Below, one piece after another: positions 43,263 to 52,377 of a DNA stretch of 64,000 nucleotides; position 1 is the first letter of the stretch, and each line of letters starts with the position of its first letter. The DNA is from SVQP01 sp045587385 (GTDB lineage: Bacteria; Bacillota; Clostridia; Oscillospirales; CAG-272). The translations under genes and the position numbers were made by a program. Where the stretch lies: assembly GCA_045587385.1 (NCBI GenBank), contig JAZNCE010000048.1, forward strand, positions 35,320 through 99,319, written 5' to 3'. Below the pieces are notes generated by a model. The model was given only the letters and a program-made list of their open reading frames with translations. It was not told where the DNA came from and searched no databases.

Positions 43263-43673
43263 TCACTTTGCAGATTTCAAAATATCAAACAATTCGTTCA
43301 TTTCTTCCTCGGTACAATCAACCGTAAATACCTTTACACCTTTTATATTACGCCCCATAGGCTTGGATATCACAATACCATGCGTATGTAATCCAAAGGT
43401 ATATTCTTTGATATACATAGTATAAACTGCTTCACAGTTACACAGATCTTCAACAGCAGGCTTACCACTGATTAACGCCATCAATTTATAGAAAAGCGAA
43501 TCATCACGGATCACTATCTCATTTTCACCTTTCAGAATAATATCCGGTGTCTTTCCCCAGTCATGAAAGTAAGCCTTCCCATCCTCTACGCCAACCTCAA
43601 TTCTATCACTGGCGCATCCGATCATGGAAAGCGTAATAAGTAAAGTCAAAAAAATTACAACATACTTTTTCAT
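43263..43673 (-). CDS. Small lipoprotein of unknown function
   Basis: A 136-residue predicted lipoprotein: MKKYVVIFLTLLITLSMIGC gives the signal peptide and lipobox (acylated Cys20). Mature region has no known family. ATG at 43673 is eight bases after GGAGG; an ATG three codons earlier is too close to the ribosome site. Divergent from sigK. Confidence 0.7.
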   Translation of the reverse strand: MKKYVVIFLTLLITLSMIGCASDRIEVGVEDGKAYFHDWGKTPDIILKGENEIVIRDDSLFYKLMALISGKPAVEDLCNCEAVYTMYIKEYTFGLHTHGIVISKPMGRNIKGVKVFTVDCTEEEMNELFDILKSAK

Positions 43674-43746
43674 ACCATGCACCTCCGTAAATATTTTTGG
43701 TCTGTACTCATAGTATCATAAATAAGCAAAAAAGTCAATAACATGG

Positions 43747-43776
43747 TGTGATATTTTTCCATCTCCCGCATAAAGT
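43747..43776 (+). promoter_or_regulatory. Possible sigma-E/sigma-K promoter for sigK
   Basis: TGATATTT (43748-43755) and CATAAAGT (43769-43776) are about 13 bp apart, near the mother-cell sigma-E pattern (ATATT, then CATA...T). No sigma-A promoter is obvious for sigK. B. subtilis sigK is read by sigma-E and sigma-K. Confidence 0.5.
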
Positions 43777-43807
43777 GTATTACTATGTCGCAAGGGAGTG
43801 TTTTGCT

Positions 43808-44500
43808 ATGTTTTCTGTTTTTTCGCTGTTTACCTACTTTTTCCACGTGATTTTGGGCATTGGGACGCCGCAGAACTTCCCTGCTCCGCTTTCGTCCGAG
43901 GAGGAGCAGGCAGCTTTTGAAGTCATGGCAAACGGTCAGGGACAAGAGGCGGAGGACGCGCGGCAAAAGCTGATCTTGCATAATCTGCGTCTTGTGTCGC
44001 ACATCGTGCGCAAGTATTATTCGTCAAGCAAAAATCAAGAGGATCTGATCTCGATCGGCTCGATTGGGCTTGTCAAGGCGGTGGACACCTTTAACGTGGG
44101 CAACGGCACGCGGTTTGCAACCTATGCCGCCAAGTGTATTCAGAATGAGATCCTCATGCATTTTCGCTCGGGCAAAAAGCTCTCGGCAGAGATTTCCATT
44201 AACGAAACGATAGATGTGGATCGCGACGGCAATCCTTTGACTTATATGGACGTGATTGCGAGCGAAGAAAACCTTGCCGAGATGATCGACCGTGAAATGC
44301 AGAGCGCACGTGCCAGGCGGTACGTCAACACTTTGCTTGACGACCGCGAGCGGCAGATCATTCTCTTGCGCTACGGACTTTCGGGCAAAGCACCCATGAC
44401 GCAAAGAGAGATTGCCTTGCAGCTGGGGATATCCAGATCATACGTATCAAGACTCGAAAAGAGTGCGCTTGATAAACTCCGAAAAGCGTTTGGAGAATAA
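43808..44500 (+). CDS. sigK: Sporulation sigma factor SigK
   Basis: A 230-residue late mother-cell sigma factor. An N-terminal hydrophobic pro-sequence (FSLFTYFFHVILGI) is followed by the SigK/SigE-type PAPLSSEEE, region 2 (HNLRLVSHIVRKYY, EDLISIGSIGLVKAVDTF, FATYAAKCIQNEILMHFR) and region 4 (MTQREIALQLGISRSYVSRLEKSALDKL). The gene is continuous, not split by a skin element. AAGGGAG lies upstream of the ATG. SigK drives coat and dipicolinate genes. Confidence 0.92.
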   Translation: MFSVFSLFTYFFHVILGIGTPQNFPAPLSSEEEQAAFEVMANGQGQEAEDARQKLILHNLRLVSHIVRKYYSSSKNQEDLISIGSIGLVKAVDTFNVGNGTRFATYAAKCIQNEILMHFRSGKKLSAEISINETIDVDRDGNPLTYMDVIASEENLAEMIDREMQSARARRYVNTLLDDRERQIILLRYGLSGKAPMTQREIALQLGISRSYVSRLEKSALDKLRKAFGE

Positions 44501-44507
44501 AAGCAAA

Positions 44508-44597
44508 GGCGGGCGATCACTGATCGCCCCTACATTTTCTCCTTATGATATAAGGAAAATCCGCCCGAGAACGTAGGGGCGATTCAAGAATCACCCG
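44508..44597. repeat. Inverted pair of GTAGGG-type repeats
   Basis: GGGCGATCACTGATCGCCCC plus TACA (44511-44534) faces GTAGGGGCGATTCAAGAATC plus ACCC (44573-44596). The gap between arms contains a small palindrome TCCTTATGATATAAGGA. It separates the convergent sigK and spoVAE genes. Confidence 0.65.
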
Positions 44598-44605
44598 CGA
44601 ATCTC

Positions 44606-44974
44606 TTATTTCTTCGGCTTTGACGAAAAGCACAAGGTCGCGATATATCCAAACACCAAAGCGGCTGCCGTGCCGCCTGCGGCGGCTTTCAGCCCGCCTG
44701 TCAGCGCGCCCAAGAGCCCCTGCTCGTCCACCGCCTCGCGCACGCCTTTGGAGATCAAAAACCCAAAGCCCGTCAGCGGTGTGGTCGCACCCGCGCCCGC
44801 AAACTCCACCAAAGGTGCATACAAGCCCACAGCACCCAGTACGACACCCGCAACCACGTACAGCACAAGTATTCTTGCGGGCGTCATACCCGTCAGATCG
44901 ATGAGCAGCTGCGCGATAACACAAAACGCGCCGCCAATCAAAAACGCCCACGCGTAATCCCAAATCCATTCCAT
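44606..44974 (-). CDS. spoVAE: Stage V sporulation protein AE
   Basis: A 122-residue membrane protein with four hydrophobic segments; GGAFCVIAQLLIDLTGMTPARILV and GFGFLISKGV match SpoVAE. SpoVA proteins move dipicolinic acid into the forespore and out again at germination. AAAGGAG precedes the ATG; one base separates it from the spoVAD stop. Confidence 0.92.
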   Translation of the reverse strand: MEWIWDYAWAFLIGGAFCVIAQLLIDLTGMTPARILVLYVVAGVVLGAVGLYAPLVEFAGAGATTPLTGFGFLISKGVREAVDEQGLLGALTGGLKAAAGGTAAALVFGYIATLCFSSKPKK

Positions 44975-44975
44975 A

Positions 44976-45983
44976 TTATTTACTCCTTTTGAGTCTGACC
45001 AGATGCCCGATGGCGGGAATGTTCTGCCCTTGCTTGAGCGCATCGGGGCTCATCATCGCGCCCGTACCGATCAGCAGCATATCCTTGATCTCGCCCGAGG
45101 CGAGCTTGGGCAAAAAATACGCGCTCATGACCACGCCCGAGCAGCCGCAGCCCGAGCCGCCCGCGTGGGTATCCTGCGTGTGGCGCGAAAAGATCATGGC
45201 ACCGCAATCGGTATGCTTGCCGTCCACTTCTATGCCGTCTGCATGCAAAAGATCGCAGAATATCGCACTTCCCTCCCAGCCGAGGTCGCCCGTCACAATG
45301 GCGTCAAAATCCTCGGGAACCGTGCCTGTAGCGGCAAAATAACGCTCCAGGGTATCCACCGCGGCAGGCGCCATGGCGGCACCCATATTGGCAGCGTCAC
45401 GAATGCCCATTTCAATCGGGATACCCGGCATGGCTTGGACTACGCAGGCGTGCGAGGGCTCGGTACGGTCGCACTTGCCGAGAATAAACGCGGACGCGCC
45501 CGTCACCGTCCATTGTGCCGTGGGCGTGCGCTGTGCGCCGTATTCCACGGGCGTGCGGTATTGCCGCTCCGCTGCGGTATTATGCGAGGAGGTCACGGCT
45601 GCGGCGTGTCGTACGTGCCCTGCGCTGACCAACACAGCGCCCAACATCAACCCCAGTGCTGCAGTCGAGCACGCACCGTACAGCCCGAAATACGGCACGT
45701 GGTAATCGATCAGCCCATATGCCGAGCCAATGCATTGGTTAAGCAGATCCCCTGCCAAAAGCGCGCCCAGCGCGCCCGCATCATGTCCCCATTTTTTCAG
45801 AGCGACACCTAAAGCCCTGCGTTGCATCTCGCTTTCTGCCTGCTCCCATGTCTTTTGTCCGAATTTATCATCCTCGTCGTGCATGTCAAAGAGATTGCCA
45901 AGCGGTCCTTGATGCTCCTTATTCCCCACGACGCTGCCGTATGCGCATACGTCTGCACGCAGATCAAATACTCTATCCTTCAT
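44976..45983 (-). CDS. spoVAD: Stage V sporulation protein AD
   Basis: A 335-residue thiolase-fold protein that binds dipicolinic acid. YGLYGACSTAALGLMLGA, TSSHNTAAERQYRTPVEYG and GGSGCGCSGVVMSAY are the SpoVAD blocks. The usual upstream partner spoVAC is not present: spoVAD is the first gene and divergent from uridine phosphorylase. The ribosome site (GGGGGC) is weak. Confidence 0.93.
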   Translation of the reverse strand: MKDRVFDLRADVCAYGSVVGNKEHQGPLGNLFDMHDEDDKFGQKTWEQAESEMQRRALGVALKKWGHDAGALGALLAGDLLNQCIGSAYGLIDYHVPYFGLYGACSTAALGLMLGAVLVSAGHVRHAAAVTSSHNTAAERQYRTPVEYGAQRTPTAQWTVTGASAFILGKCDRTEPSHACVVQAMPGIPIEMGIRDAANMGAAMAPAAVDTLERYFAATGTVPEDFDAIVTGDLGWEGSAIFCDLLHADGIEVDGKHTDCGAMIFSRHTQDTHAGGSGCGCSGVVMSAYFLPKLASGEIKDMLLIGTGAMMSPDALKQGQNIPAIGHLVRLKRSK

Positions 45984-46029
45984 AAAGCCCCCGAAATTTT
46001 CATACTGATACTATTATTTTCATTCCCTC

Positions 46030-46058
46030 TTGCAATATGCTTAAAAATATGGTACAAT
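46030..46058 (+). promoter_or_regulatory. Sigma-A promoter for the uridine phosphorylase gene
   Basis: TTGCAA (46030-46035), 17-bp spacer ending TGG, TACAAT (46053-46058), 35 bp before the start. Confidence 0.65.
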
Positions 46059-46092
46059 ACTATTGGAAATAATTTGATATAAGGAGTTTTTT

Positions 46093-46872
46093 ATGCTTTC
46101 CACACATACGGAACAGTACCATATCAAAGCGACAGCGGGACAAACGGGCGGCTACTGCATTCTCCCCGGTGATCCCGGCAGATGCGAAAAGATCGCGCAG
46201 TATTTTGACAATCCCAGACACCTGGTAACCAACAGAGAATATAATATTTGGGTAGGCGAGCTTTGCGGCGTACCCGTCAGCGTATGCTCCACGGGCATTG
46301 GCGGCCCCAGCGCGGCGATTGCCATGGAAGAGCTGGTTGCTTGCGGCACGCACACCTTTATCCGCGTGGGCACTTGCGGCGGCATCAACTTGAAGGTGCA
46401 GGCAGGTGACGTAGTCATTGCCACGGGCGCGGTCAGACAGGACGGTACGTCACGCGAGTACGCGCCTATTGAATTCCCTGCCGTGTCCGATCCCGAGGTG
46501 CTGATCGCACAGATGGAGGCGGCAGAAAAATTGGGTTTGCGCTATCACGCGGGCGTGGTGCAGGCTAAGGATTCCTTCTACGGGCAGCATTCCCCTGCCA
46601 GAATGCCGATTGCGGGTGAGCTGCAGGCAAAATGGGAGGCTTGGAAGCGACTTGGCGTGCTGGCAAGTGAAATGGAATCGGGCGCTTTGTTTACGGTCGC
46701 TGCAGCACTTGGCGTGCGCGCGGGCTCTTGCTTCTCAGTGGTCTGGAACCAGGAAAGAGCAAACCTGGGCATGGATAGCCAGGACGAGGCTGCCGAACAG
46801 CACGACACCGACAGAGCCATCAGAACGGCAATCGAGGCACTCAAAATTCTCATCTTGAAGGATAAGCAATAA
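46093..46872 (+). CDS. udp: Uridine phosphorylase
   Basis: A 259-residue nucleoside phosphorylase of the PNP/UDP family: ILPGDPGRCEKIA (phosphate site), RVGTCGGINL, and the ribose/base block LASEMESGALFTVAA. It converts uridine and phosphate to uracil and ribose-1-phosphate in pyrimidine salvage. AAGGAG precedes the ATG. Single-gene unit. Confidence 0.9.
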   Translation: MLSTHTEQYHIKATAGQTGGYCILPGDPGRCEKIAQYFDNPRHLVTNREYNIWVGELCGVPVSVCSTGIGGPSAAIAMEELVACGTHTFIRVGTCGGINLKVQAGDVVIATGAVRQDGTSREYAPIEFPAVSDPEVLIAQMEAAEKLGLRYHAGVVQAKDSFYGQHSPARMPIAGELQAKWEAWKRLGVLASEMESGALFTVAAALGVRAGSCFSVVWNQERANLGMDSQDEAAEQHDTDRAIRTAIEALKILILKDKQ

Positions 46873-46889
46873 ATTCGGACGCCCCAACT

Positions 46890-47228
46890 CATAAAAGTTT
46901 TTGCGTCGCTTTTTTCAAAAAGCGACCGCCCATCCAAGGGCGCGCAGCCCTTGGTCGCGCCCGCAGGCGCGAAATACTCTTAACGCTGTTTTTGGTTCTT
47001 TTTGCAGCTCCTTGCTCAAAAAGAACGGAAACAATTTTCTCACATAAACAAACAAGGGAGTTACCTACGTAGGTAGCTCCCCTATTCTTATACATTGAGA
47101 TAATTCTCTCCGTTCTTTCTTTGGGGAAATAGGCCAAAGAAAGAACCAAAGAAAGGCCGTTATCGTGGGGCTCTGCCCCACGCCCCGGTCGCTTTTTGAG
47201 AAAAGCGACGCAAAAACTTTTCATCGAT
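46890..47228. repeat. Inverted-arm intergenic element, with relative at 57.7 kb
   Basis: The arm 46892-46932 (AAAAGTTTTTGCGTCGC...) is matched in reverse at 47184-47223 (...GCGACGCAAAAACTTTT). Inside are a stem GGGCGCGCAGCCC, the constant TCGCGCCCGCAGGCGCGAAA, a near-perfect palindrome around TACCTACGTAGGTA (47054-47079) and GTTCTTTTT/AAAAAGAAC stems. The left 150 bp are related to 57688-57860. The whole lies between convergent udp and GH78 genes; no gene is seen. Confidence 0.7.
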
Positions 47229-47245
47229 TGGGGTATCCTGTTTGA

Positions 47246-49354
47246 TTACTTGACCAGACCCAGGTGCTCCATCCAGTACAGCACGTGCGAAGCAAAGCCG
47301 TGGTTGCAGCTTGCCTGATCAGCCGTCAGCTCCCACAGTGTGCCCGTCTTGTCTGCCATGTAAAGGAAATAGCCCTTGATGTTTTCATACAGTGCCTCGT
47401 GGCAACCGTATCTGTCAAGCAGATCCAGTCTTAAATAGTTGCCGATAAAGGCATTTGCAGGCCAGATCTCGGGATATACACCCTTTTGAACGCGGTCGGG
47501 TCCAAAGTCCTTGACCAGCGTTTCCCACAGCCACGGATGGCTTTCGGGCGTTACAATATTGCAGAAAAATGCGTAATACTGGCATGCCTCGGTTCTCTCG
47601 CCCGACAGCACCAGACCACCGTCGCGTCTGTACGCATTGTCGCAGAAGAAACCGCTCTCGGTCATGCTCATATCCAGAATGGTCTTGCGCAGCTCTGCCG
47701 CTTCCTTGGCAAGTGCCTCGTCGCCGTACAGCTCTGCAATGGTATCCTTCATGGTTGCGTACAGCATGTTCGATCCGAACGACACATCCTGCACCAGCTC
47801 GTTTGCCTTGGACCACTCAATGAATACCCAGCTCTGCAACTTTTCCAAAAGACCGAATTCGTTCTCAAAGGGCTTGAAGAACTGCAGCAACGCATACATT
47901 CTGTCCTTTGCCTGCTCGACCAGCTCTCTATCGCCCGATCTCTTGGCATATTCACCAAGCTCCACCACGTACCACATTGCCCAGTTGGGAATGTAGGTGT
48001 GGTCATTATGATCCGAGGGATAGCACATAGGCAGCATACCCTCGGGGATAAATTCAAACTTTTCGGGCATTAAGAAGTTGGAAAGGAACGCCTTTTCCAC
48101 GTCCGATGCGCCTGTCAGCGTCTTTTCCACGCGGGAGGTAAAGAAGCTGTCGCACAGCCAGCCTGCACGCTCACGGGAGGGGCAGTCCATAAACACATCC
48201 ACGGTGTTTGCGCGGAAGGTTTCCACCGCTGCGTCATAAATGCGGCGCATTGCATCGTCCTCGCCCACAAACTTTGCCGTGATCTTACTTGCGGGGAATG
48301 CAACCTTGAAAAGGCGCAAATTCTTGACCGTAAACGAGCAGCCCTTTGCCACCAAGCGGATATAGCGCATGGTGTAAGGCTCCTGGCAGCGCACGGAATA
48401 TGCGCCGTTCTCGCCTCTGCAAAGCACGATGTTGGAGGTGCCGTTTCGGAAGCAATTAAGCTGACCGCCCAGCAAGATCTCATCAAAGAGCACGTAAAGC
48501 TCGCCCTTGCCGCACACTTCCAGCTCAAACTCGAAAATACCCGTATAGTCAACGCCCATATCCACGTCCACGTAGGTTTCGGCACATACGGGAATATAGT
48601 CGGGCTTGATATCATAAGGAGCAGGCGCGGTAAATACCATCTGCGAGGGAGCAACGTGCGTGCCAACCTCCAGCTCACTTACGGGATAGCCAAAGAATTC
48701 GTCATGGATCCGGGTGACCTCGCGGTTACCGTATATGGGCTTTGTTTGGTCATACGACACGCTGCCTGTAGCTAAAACGCCCACGGGCTTCAAAATTTCA
48801 ATATCACCGTAAGGAACGTCACGGCAAATAAACGCCTTGTCCTCGGTCAATGCAAGCGTAACGGGTGCGCGCTCCGCTCCAAGGTCATAGCACTCAACGG
48901 GATGACGCTGGAAGGAATAACGCTGTACGCGACGCACGCGCTCGTCTACGCCAAGCACAGTAAAGCCGACGCACTGTGCATCGGTATATGCAACCACCTC
49001 GCCGCCCACAAGCAGCTCAGCGCACACAAAGGAGGGCTTATCCAAATAATGGAAGGAGTTGACGTTATAGCCTGCCACGCGGATGCAGATCTCGTGCTCG
49101 CCCTCTGCCATCACATCGGACAGCACCAGCTCGTCTGCACGGTAGTAGCCATGCCCCGCTCTTGCAGGGCCGTGGGTAATGATCTCACCGTCCAAAAGCA
49201 CGGTAAAGGAGCAATGCGCCGCAAGTGCCAACACGACCCTTTCACCCTTGTATGCAATCTTGGTGCAAAGCGCGATCGAGCGATTGATCACCTTTTCACT
49301 ACCCTGCTCCCAAACGGGACGCGCCTTGATAAAGCGATACTCATGAAAATTCAT
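47246..49354 (-). CDS. GH78-like alpha-L-rhamnosidase
   Basis: A 702-residue cytoplasmic enzyme with an N-terminal beta-sandwich region and a C-terminal (alpha/alpha)6 barrel. The GH78 signature DCPSRERAGWLCDSFF, with the catalytic Asp/Glu, is at about residues 400-415. It releases terminal L-rhamnose from glycans or glycosides. GGAGG precedes the ATG at 49354. It is 11 bases after a GH39-like gene in an operon with an M29 aminopeptidase. Confidence 0.82.
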   Translation of the reverse strand: MNFHEYRFIKARPVWEQGSEKVINRSIALCTKIAYKGERVVLALAAHCSFTVLLDGEIITHGPARAGHGYYRADELVLSDVMAEGEHEICIRVAGYNVNSFHYLDKPSFVCAELLVGGEVVAYTDAQCVGFTVLGVDERVRRVQRYSFQRHPVECYDLGAERAPVTLALTEDKAFICRDVPYGDIEILKPVGVLATGSVSYDQTKPIYGNREVTRIHDEFFGYPVSELEVGTHVAPSQMVFTAPAPYDIKPDYIPVCAETYVDVDMGVDYTGIFEFELEVCGKGELYVLFDEILLGGQLNCFRNGTSNIVLCRGENGAYSVRCQEPYTMRYIRLVAKGCSFTVKNLRLFKVAFPASKITAKFVGEDDAMRRIYDAAVETFRANTVDVFMDCPSRERAGWLCDSFFTSRVEKTLTGASDVEKAFLSNFLMPEKFEFIPEGMLPMCYPSDHNDHTYIPNWAMWYVVELGEYAKRSGDRELVEQAKDRMYALLQFFKPFENEFGLLEKLQSWVFIEWSKANELVQDVSFGSNMLYATMKDTIAELYGDEALAKEAAELRKTILDMSMTESGFFCDNAYRRDGGLVLSGERTEACQYYAFFCNIVTPESHPWLWETLVKDFGPDRVQKGVYPEIWPANAFIGNYLRLDLLDRYGCHEALYENIKGYFLYMADKTGTLWELTADQASCNHGFASHVLYWMEHLGLVK

Positions 49355-49365
49355 ATTCAGCCTCC

Positions 49366-50652
49366 TCAATATAATTTGATCAAAATGATACTGTATTTTC
49401 CCGTGGCAACGCAGACCTGTCGGCTCATGCCCAAAAGCGGCAGAGTCTGCACCAAGGTAAGATCCTTAACGCCGTCCATGATGTACACGTCGGCGCTGTA
49501 AACGTCCTCGGGCAGATTGTTCATGCGGATATCCACAAGCCCCGGTGCGTCGGTCACCGCTACCATCACGGCTGCCGATCGGTGACCGATCGAAGCAACA
49601 GCCTCCGCTCCGCTTCCCTGCACGTCGCAAAACACCTCGTCCCCTTGTCCGTAAAGCGTATCAAACGCACGAAAGGCGTGCGCAGGCTTGGCGGCGTTGC
49701 CGAAGCGGTCACAAATGCCGCACAAGGGAGAAAGCTCGGGCTGCGCATCGTAATAGGTTGCAGACTCTACGCCTTGTATACGCTGCATTTTCAGCATCAT
49801 AGAAGCGCAGAACGCAGCACCTGCAAGCGAATGCACCTGCTCGTATCTTGCCTGCTTTTCTGCAGGTGTCAGCACCGTGCTTTCGGGGGCTTGGCAGTTC
49901 CATTCCGAGATATGCACGGGCAGGTGCGCCATGTCGCTCTTTTGTAAGTACGCGGACAGCTTATTTGCCCCCGACAGTGCAGCATCGGGCGTTTGCCCGT
50001 AGGCACAGACGCTGACAAAATCCAAGGGCGTCTGCTTTTTCTTGCAATACTTGATAAACTCACGCGCCATCACGCCGTAATCGGCAAATCCCATACCGCC
50101 TACCTGCAAATCAGGGTGATAGCTCTTGATGCCGTGCGCCACCTTTTCGTAAAAGCCGAATACCGCGGCGTTGGTCACATCGGGCATGGTATCGGGCTTT
50201 GCCCATATTTCAAAATCACGCAAGCCCAACTGCATGCCGTCTGCCCAGCCGTCGTTGTAATGGCGGATGATGTTGACGCACACACGCGTCCATTTTTCGG
50301 GATTTTGCGGCAAGGCATATCCAAAACCACAATCGCTCTCACCAAGGCGGTACACAATGCGTGCACCGCTCTCGGCTGCCGCCTTAACGAGCGCATCTGT
50401 GGGCGCAAAGCGGTAGTTTTTGGGGTCGTACTCGTCGGCGGACGCATCGGGAAAGATGCTTGATACGTTGACGTACAGCCCCGATTGCTTTCCGCCTGCA
50501 TCCGCAAAGCGCACGCACGGCACGCCCATTTTTCCGAAAAGATCACTCAGGTCCGTTCCCGGGGAGAGCGGGCCGTTACACATGCCGTGCAACGGCTTGA
50601 TGCGCCCCGTAACCGAGGCAAAATCCACCGTGATCAGCCTTCTATCGGTCAT
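49366..50652 (-). CDS. GH39-like glycosidase, acid/base Glu missing
   Basis: A 428-residue clan-A TIM-barrel protein related to GH39 beta-xylosidases. The nucleophile region VHISEWNC is normal, but the acid/base motif usually read as IWNEPD is IWAKPDT, so the catalytic Glu is replaced by Lys. It may be inactive, use another residue, or bind sugar. No signal peptide. ATG at 50652 overlaps the stop of the upstream gene (TGATATG) and its start is coupled to it. Confidence 0.7.
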   Translation of the reverse strand: MTDRRLITVDFASVTGRIKPLHGMCNGPLSPGTDLSDLFGKMGVPCVRFADAGGKQSGLYVNVSSIFPDASADEYDPKNYRFAPTDALVKAAAESGARIVYRLGESDCGFGYALPQNPEKWTRVCVNIIRHYNDGWADGMQLGLRDFEIWAKPDTMPDVTNAAVFGFYEKVAHGIKSYHPDLQVGGMGFADYGVMAREFIKYCKKKQTPLDFVSVCAYGQTPDAALSGANKLSAYLQKSDMAHLPVHISEWNCQAPESTVLTPAEKQARYEQVHSLAGAAFCASMMLKMQRIQGVESATYYDAQPELSPLCGICDRFGNAAKPAHAFRAFDTLYGQGDEVFCDVQGSGAEAVASIGHRSAAVMVAVTDAPGLVDIRMNNLPEDVYSADVYIMDGVKDLTLVQTLPLLGMSRQVCVATGKYSIILIKLY

Positions 50653-50653
50653 A

Positions 50654-51895
50654 TCAGAACGCCCAGTTGCCGTTCTCAAAGATCTTTACCACGCTGCCGT
50701 CAGCAGTCTTGCCCTCGATGCAAAGGTCAGCCGTACCGATCATGAAATCGACGTGGATCATAGAGTCGTTGATACCCATTGCGTGTGCCTCTTCCAGGGT
50801 GTACTTGTCGTAGTCGCGCAGGCAGTTGGTAAAGCCCGCACCCATGGCAAGGTGGCAAGCGGCATTTTCGTCAAACAGCGTTTCGTAGAAGGTAATGCCG
50901 CTGTTGCGAATGGGAGAATCATAAGGCACAAGCGCGCACTCGCCAAGCATAGCCGCGCCCTCGTCCATGGAGATCATCTGCTTTAAGAGATCTTCGTTCT
51001 TCTCCGCATGTGCCTCTACTGCCTTGCCACCCTCGAAGCGGAGCGAGAAGTTATCGATGACCTCACCGCGGTAGGAAAGCGGCAGGCTGGAATACACGAT
51101 GCCCTCTGCGCTGCCCGCACGGGGAGAGGTGAAGGTCTCCTCGGTGGGAATGTTGGGATTATAGTATTCACCGCCCAGCGTGTTCTCACCGCCGCCAAGG
51201 AAAATGCCCTCGGGGATCAGACCCACGGTCAGATCAGTACCGTTGGATGCGGTGTAATGCAATTCGGTCAAGCCAAGGCTGTTGAGATATGCGCACTTTT
51301 CTGCAAAATTCTTGTTGTGCTTGTCCCACTCGGCAACAGCATCAAGCAGATTTCCCTCGGCATCCAGCACGCGGGAGGTATACAGAATCGCATTCCACAG
51401 CTTTTCCACAGCAACGGAAGTGCGCTCGCCCGGGAACACCTTCTTTGCCCATGCGTTGCCGGGCACGGACGCGATGCACCACTTGTACTTGTTGTCCATG
51501 GCGTCGCGGTAAGGCTTGATGACGGGGTACTTCATGCGTGCTGCCTTGGTCATCTTTTCCTGGTTGATGCCCTTCAGACCGTCGGGGTCATCGGACAAGA
51601 GATACAGCATAGCGGGATTCTTTTCAAGGCGATACTTGAGCTTTGCCTCCTCGAATGCCTCGATGGTGCCAAGGCTCTTAAGCGTGCGGTACTTGACGGC
51701 AAGCTTGGTCATGGGCTGATAATCCCATTCTACCATGACGCGTGCAGCACCTCTTTTATAGCAAGCCTCTGCTGCCATGACCACAAAATCGGGCTGATCC
51801 AAGGATGCGTTGATAATGACAACGTCACCTTTTTTAATATTCAAGCCGCAGTACGCCAGCAGCTTGGCATATTCCTTGAGAACTGTTTTTTTCAT
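50654..51895 (-). CDS. M29-family aminopeptidase
   Basis: A 413-residue metallo-aminopeptidase of the AmpS/PepS (M29) family. LAYCGLNIKKGDVVIINASLD at the start, FLGGGENTLGGEYYNPNIPTEETFTSP with the metal-binding Glu residues, and ECALVPYDSPI and IHVDFMIGT at the end match the family. It removes N-terminal residues in the cytosol. First gene of the operon with the GH39-like and GH78-like genes; the connection is unclear. Confidence 0.9.
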   Translation of the reverse strand: MKKTVLKEYAKLLAYCGLNIKKGDVVIINASLDQPDFVVMAAEACYKRGAARVMVEWDYQPMTKLAVKYRTLKSLGTIEAFEEAKLKYRLEKNPAMLYLLSDDPDGLKGINQEKMTKAARMKYPVIKPYRDAMDNKYKWCIASVPGNAWAKKVFPGERTSVAVEKLWNAILYTSRVLDAEGNLLDAVAEWDKHNKNFAEKCAYLNSLGLTELHYTASNGTDLTVGLIPEGIFLGGGENTLGGEYYNPNIPTEETFTSPRAGSAEGIVYSSLPLSYRGEVIDNFSLRFEGGKAVEAHAEKNEDLLKQMISMDEGAAMLGECALVPYDSPIRNSGITFYETLFDENAACHLAMGAGFTNCLRDYDKYTLEEAHAMGINDSMIHVDFMIGTADLCIEGKTADGSVVKIFENGNWAF

Positions 51896-52031
51896 ATTTA
51901 CGATTCCTTTCCGTGATATGTTTTTTCATTGCATTCATTATATCATATAATGCACGTTTTGTCATGCTTTTTTGCAAAAAAATTTGGGCGATCGCTTGCG
52001 CGACCGCCCTGTGTCATTTCCTTGCAGTATT

Positions 52032-52214
52032 TTACTTGGTCTTGAGGCTGTTCTCGTAGGACTCAACCATCTTCTTGACCATCTGGCCGCCGATGGAGCC
52101 TGCCTGCTGGGAGGTCAGCTGACCGTTGTAGCCCTGGTTCAGGGTTACGCCTACTTCGTTTGCTGCCTGCATCTTGAACTGCTCAAGTGCCTTCTTTGCT
52201 TCCTTGTTTGCCAT
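52032..52214 (-). CDS. Small acid-soluble spore protein, alpha/beta type
   Basis: A 60-residue DNA-binding spore protein. NEVGVTLNQGYNGQLTSQQAGSIGGQMVKKMVESYE follows the SASP pattern, including the germination-protease region around EVG. It coats forespore DNA and protects it. AAGGAG precedes the ATG. The 5' leader contains an inverted pair CAAAATAAT/ATTATTTTG (52274-52333). Confidence 0.92.
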   Translation of the reverse strand: MANKEAKKALEQFKMQAANEVGVTLNQGYNGQLTSQQAGSIGGQMVKKMVESYENSLKTK

Positions 52215-52377
52215 AACAATTCTCCTTGTAGGGACAGCTGCGCGGGCACTTCCCGCACGCTTCCCCGTTCTTTTCAAAATAATCTATCTAAATGGAGTCC
52301 GCAAAAACCTTCGCGTGCTCTGCTATTATTTTGAACGATGATGCAGGTTTTATGAATGGCAAATTTTAATTAAAAAA

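Noticed and set aside
43808..44500. Interruption of sigK by a skin-like element
   Set aside because: The reading frame is continuous through regions 2 and 4.
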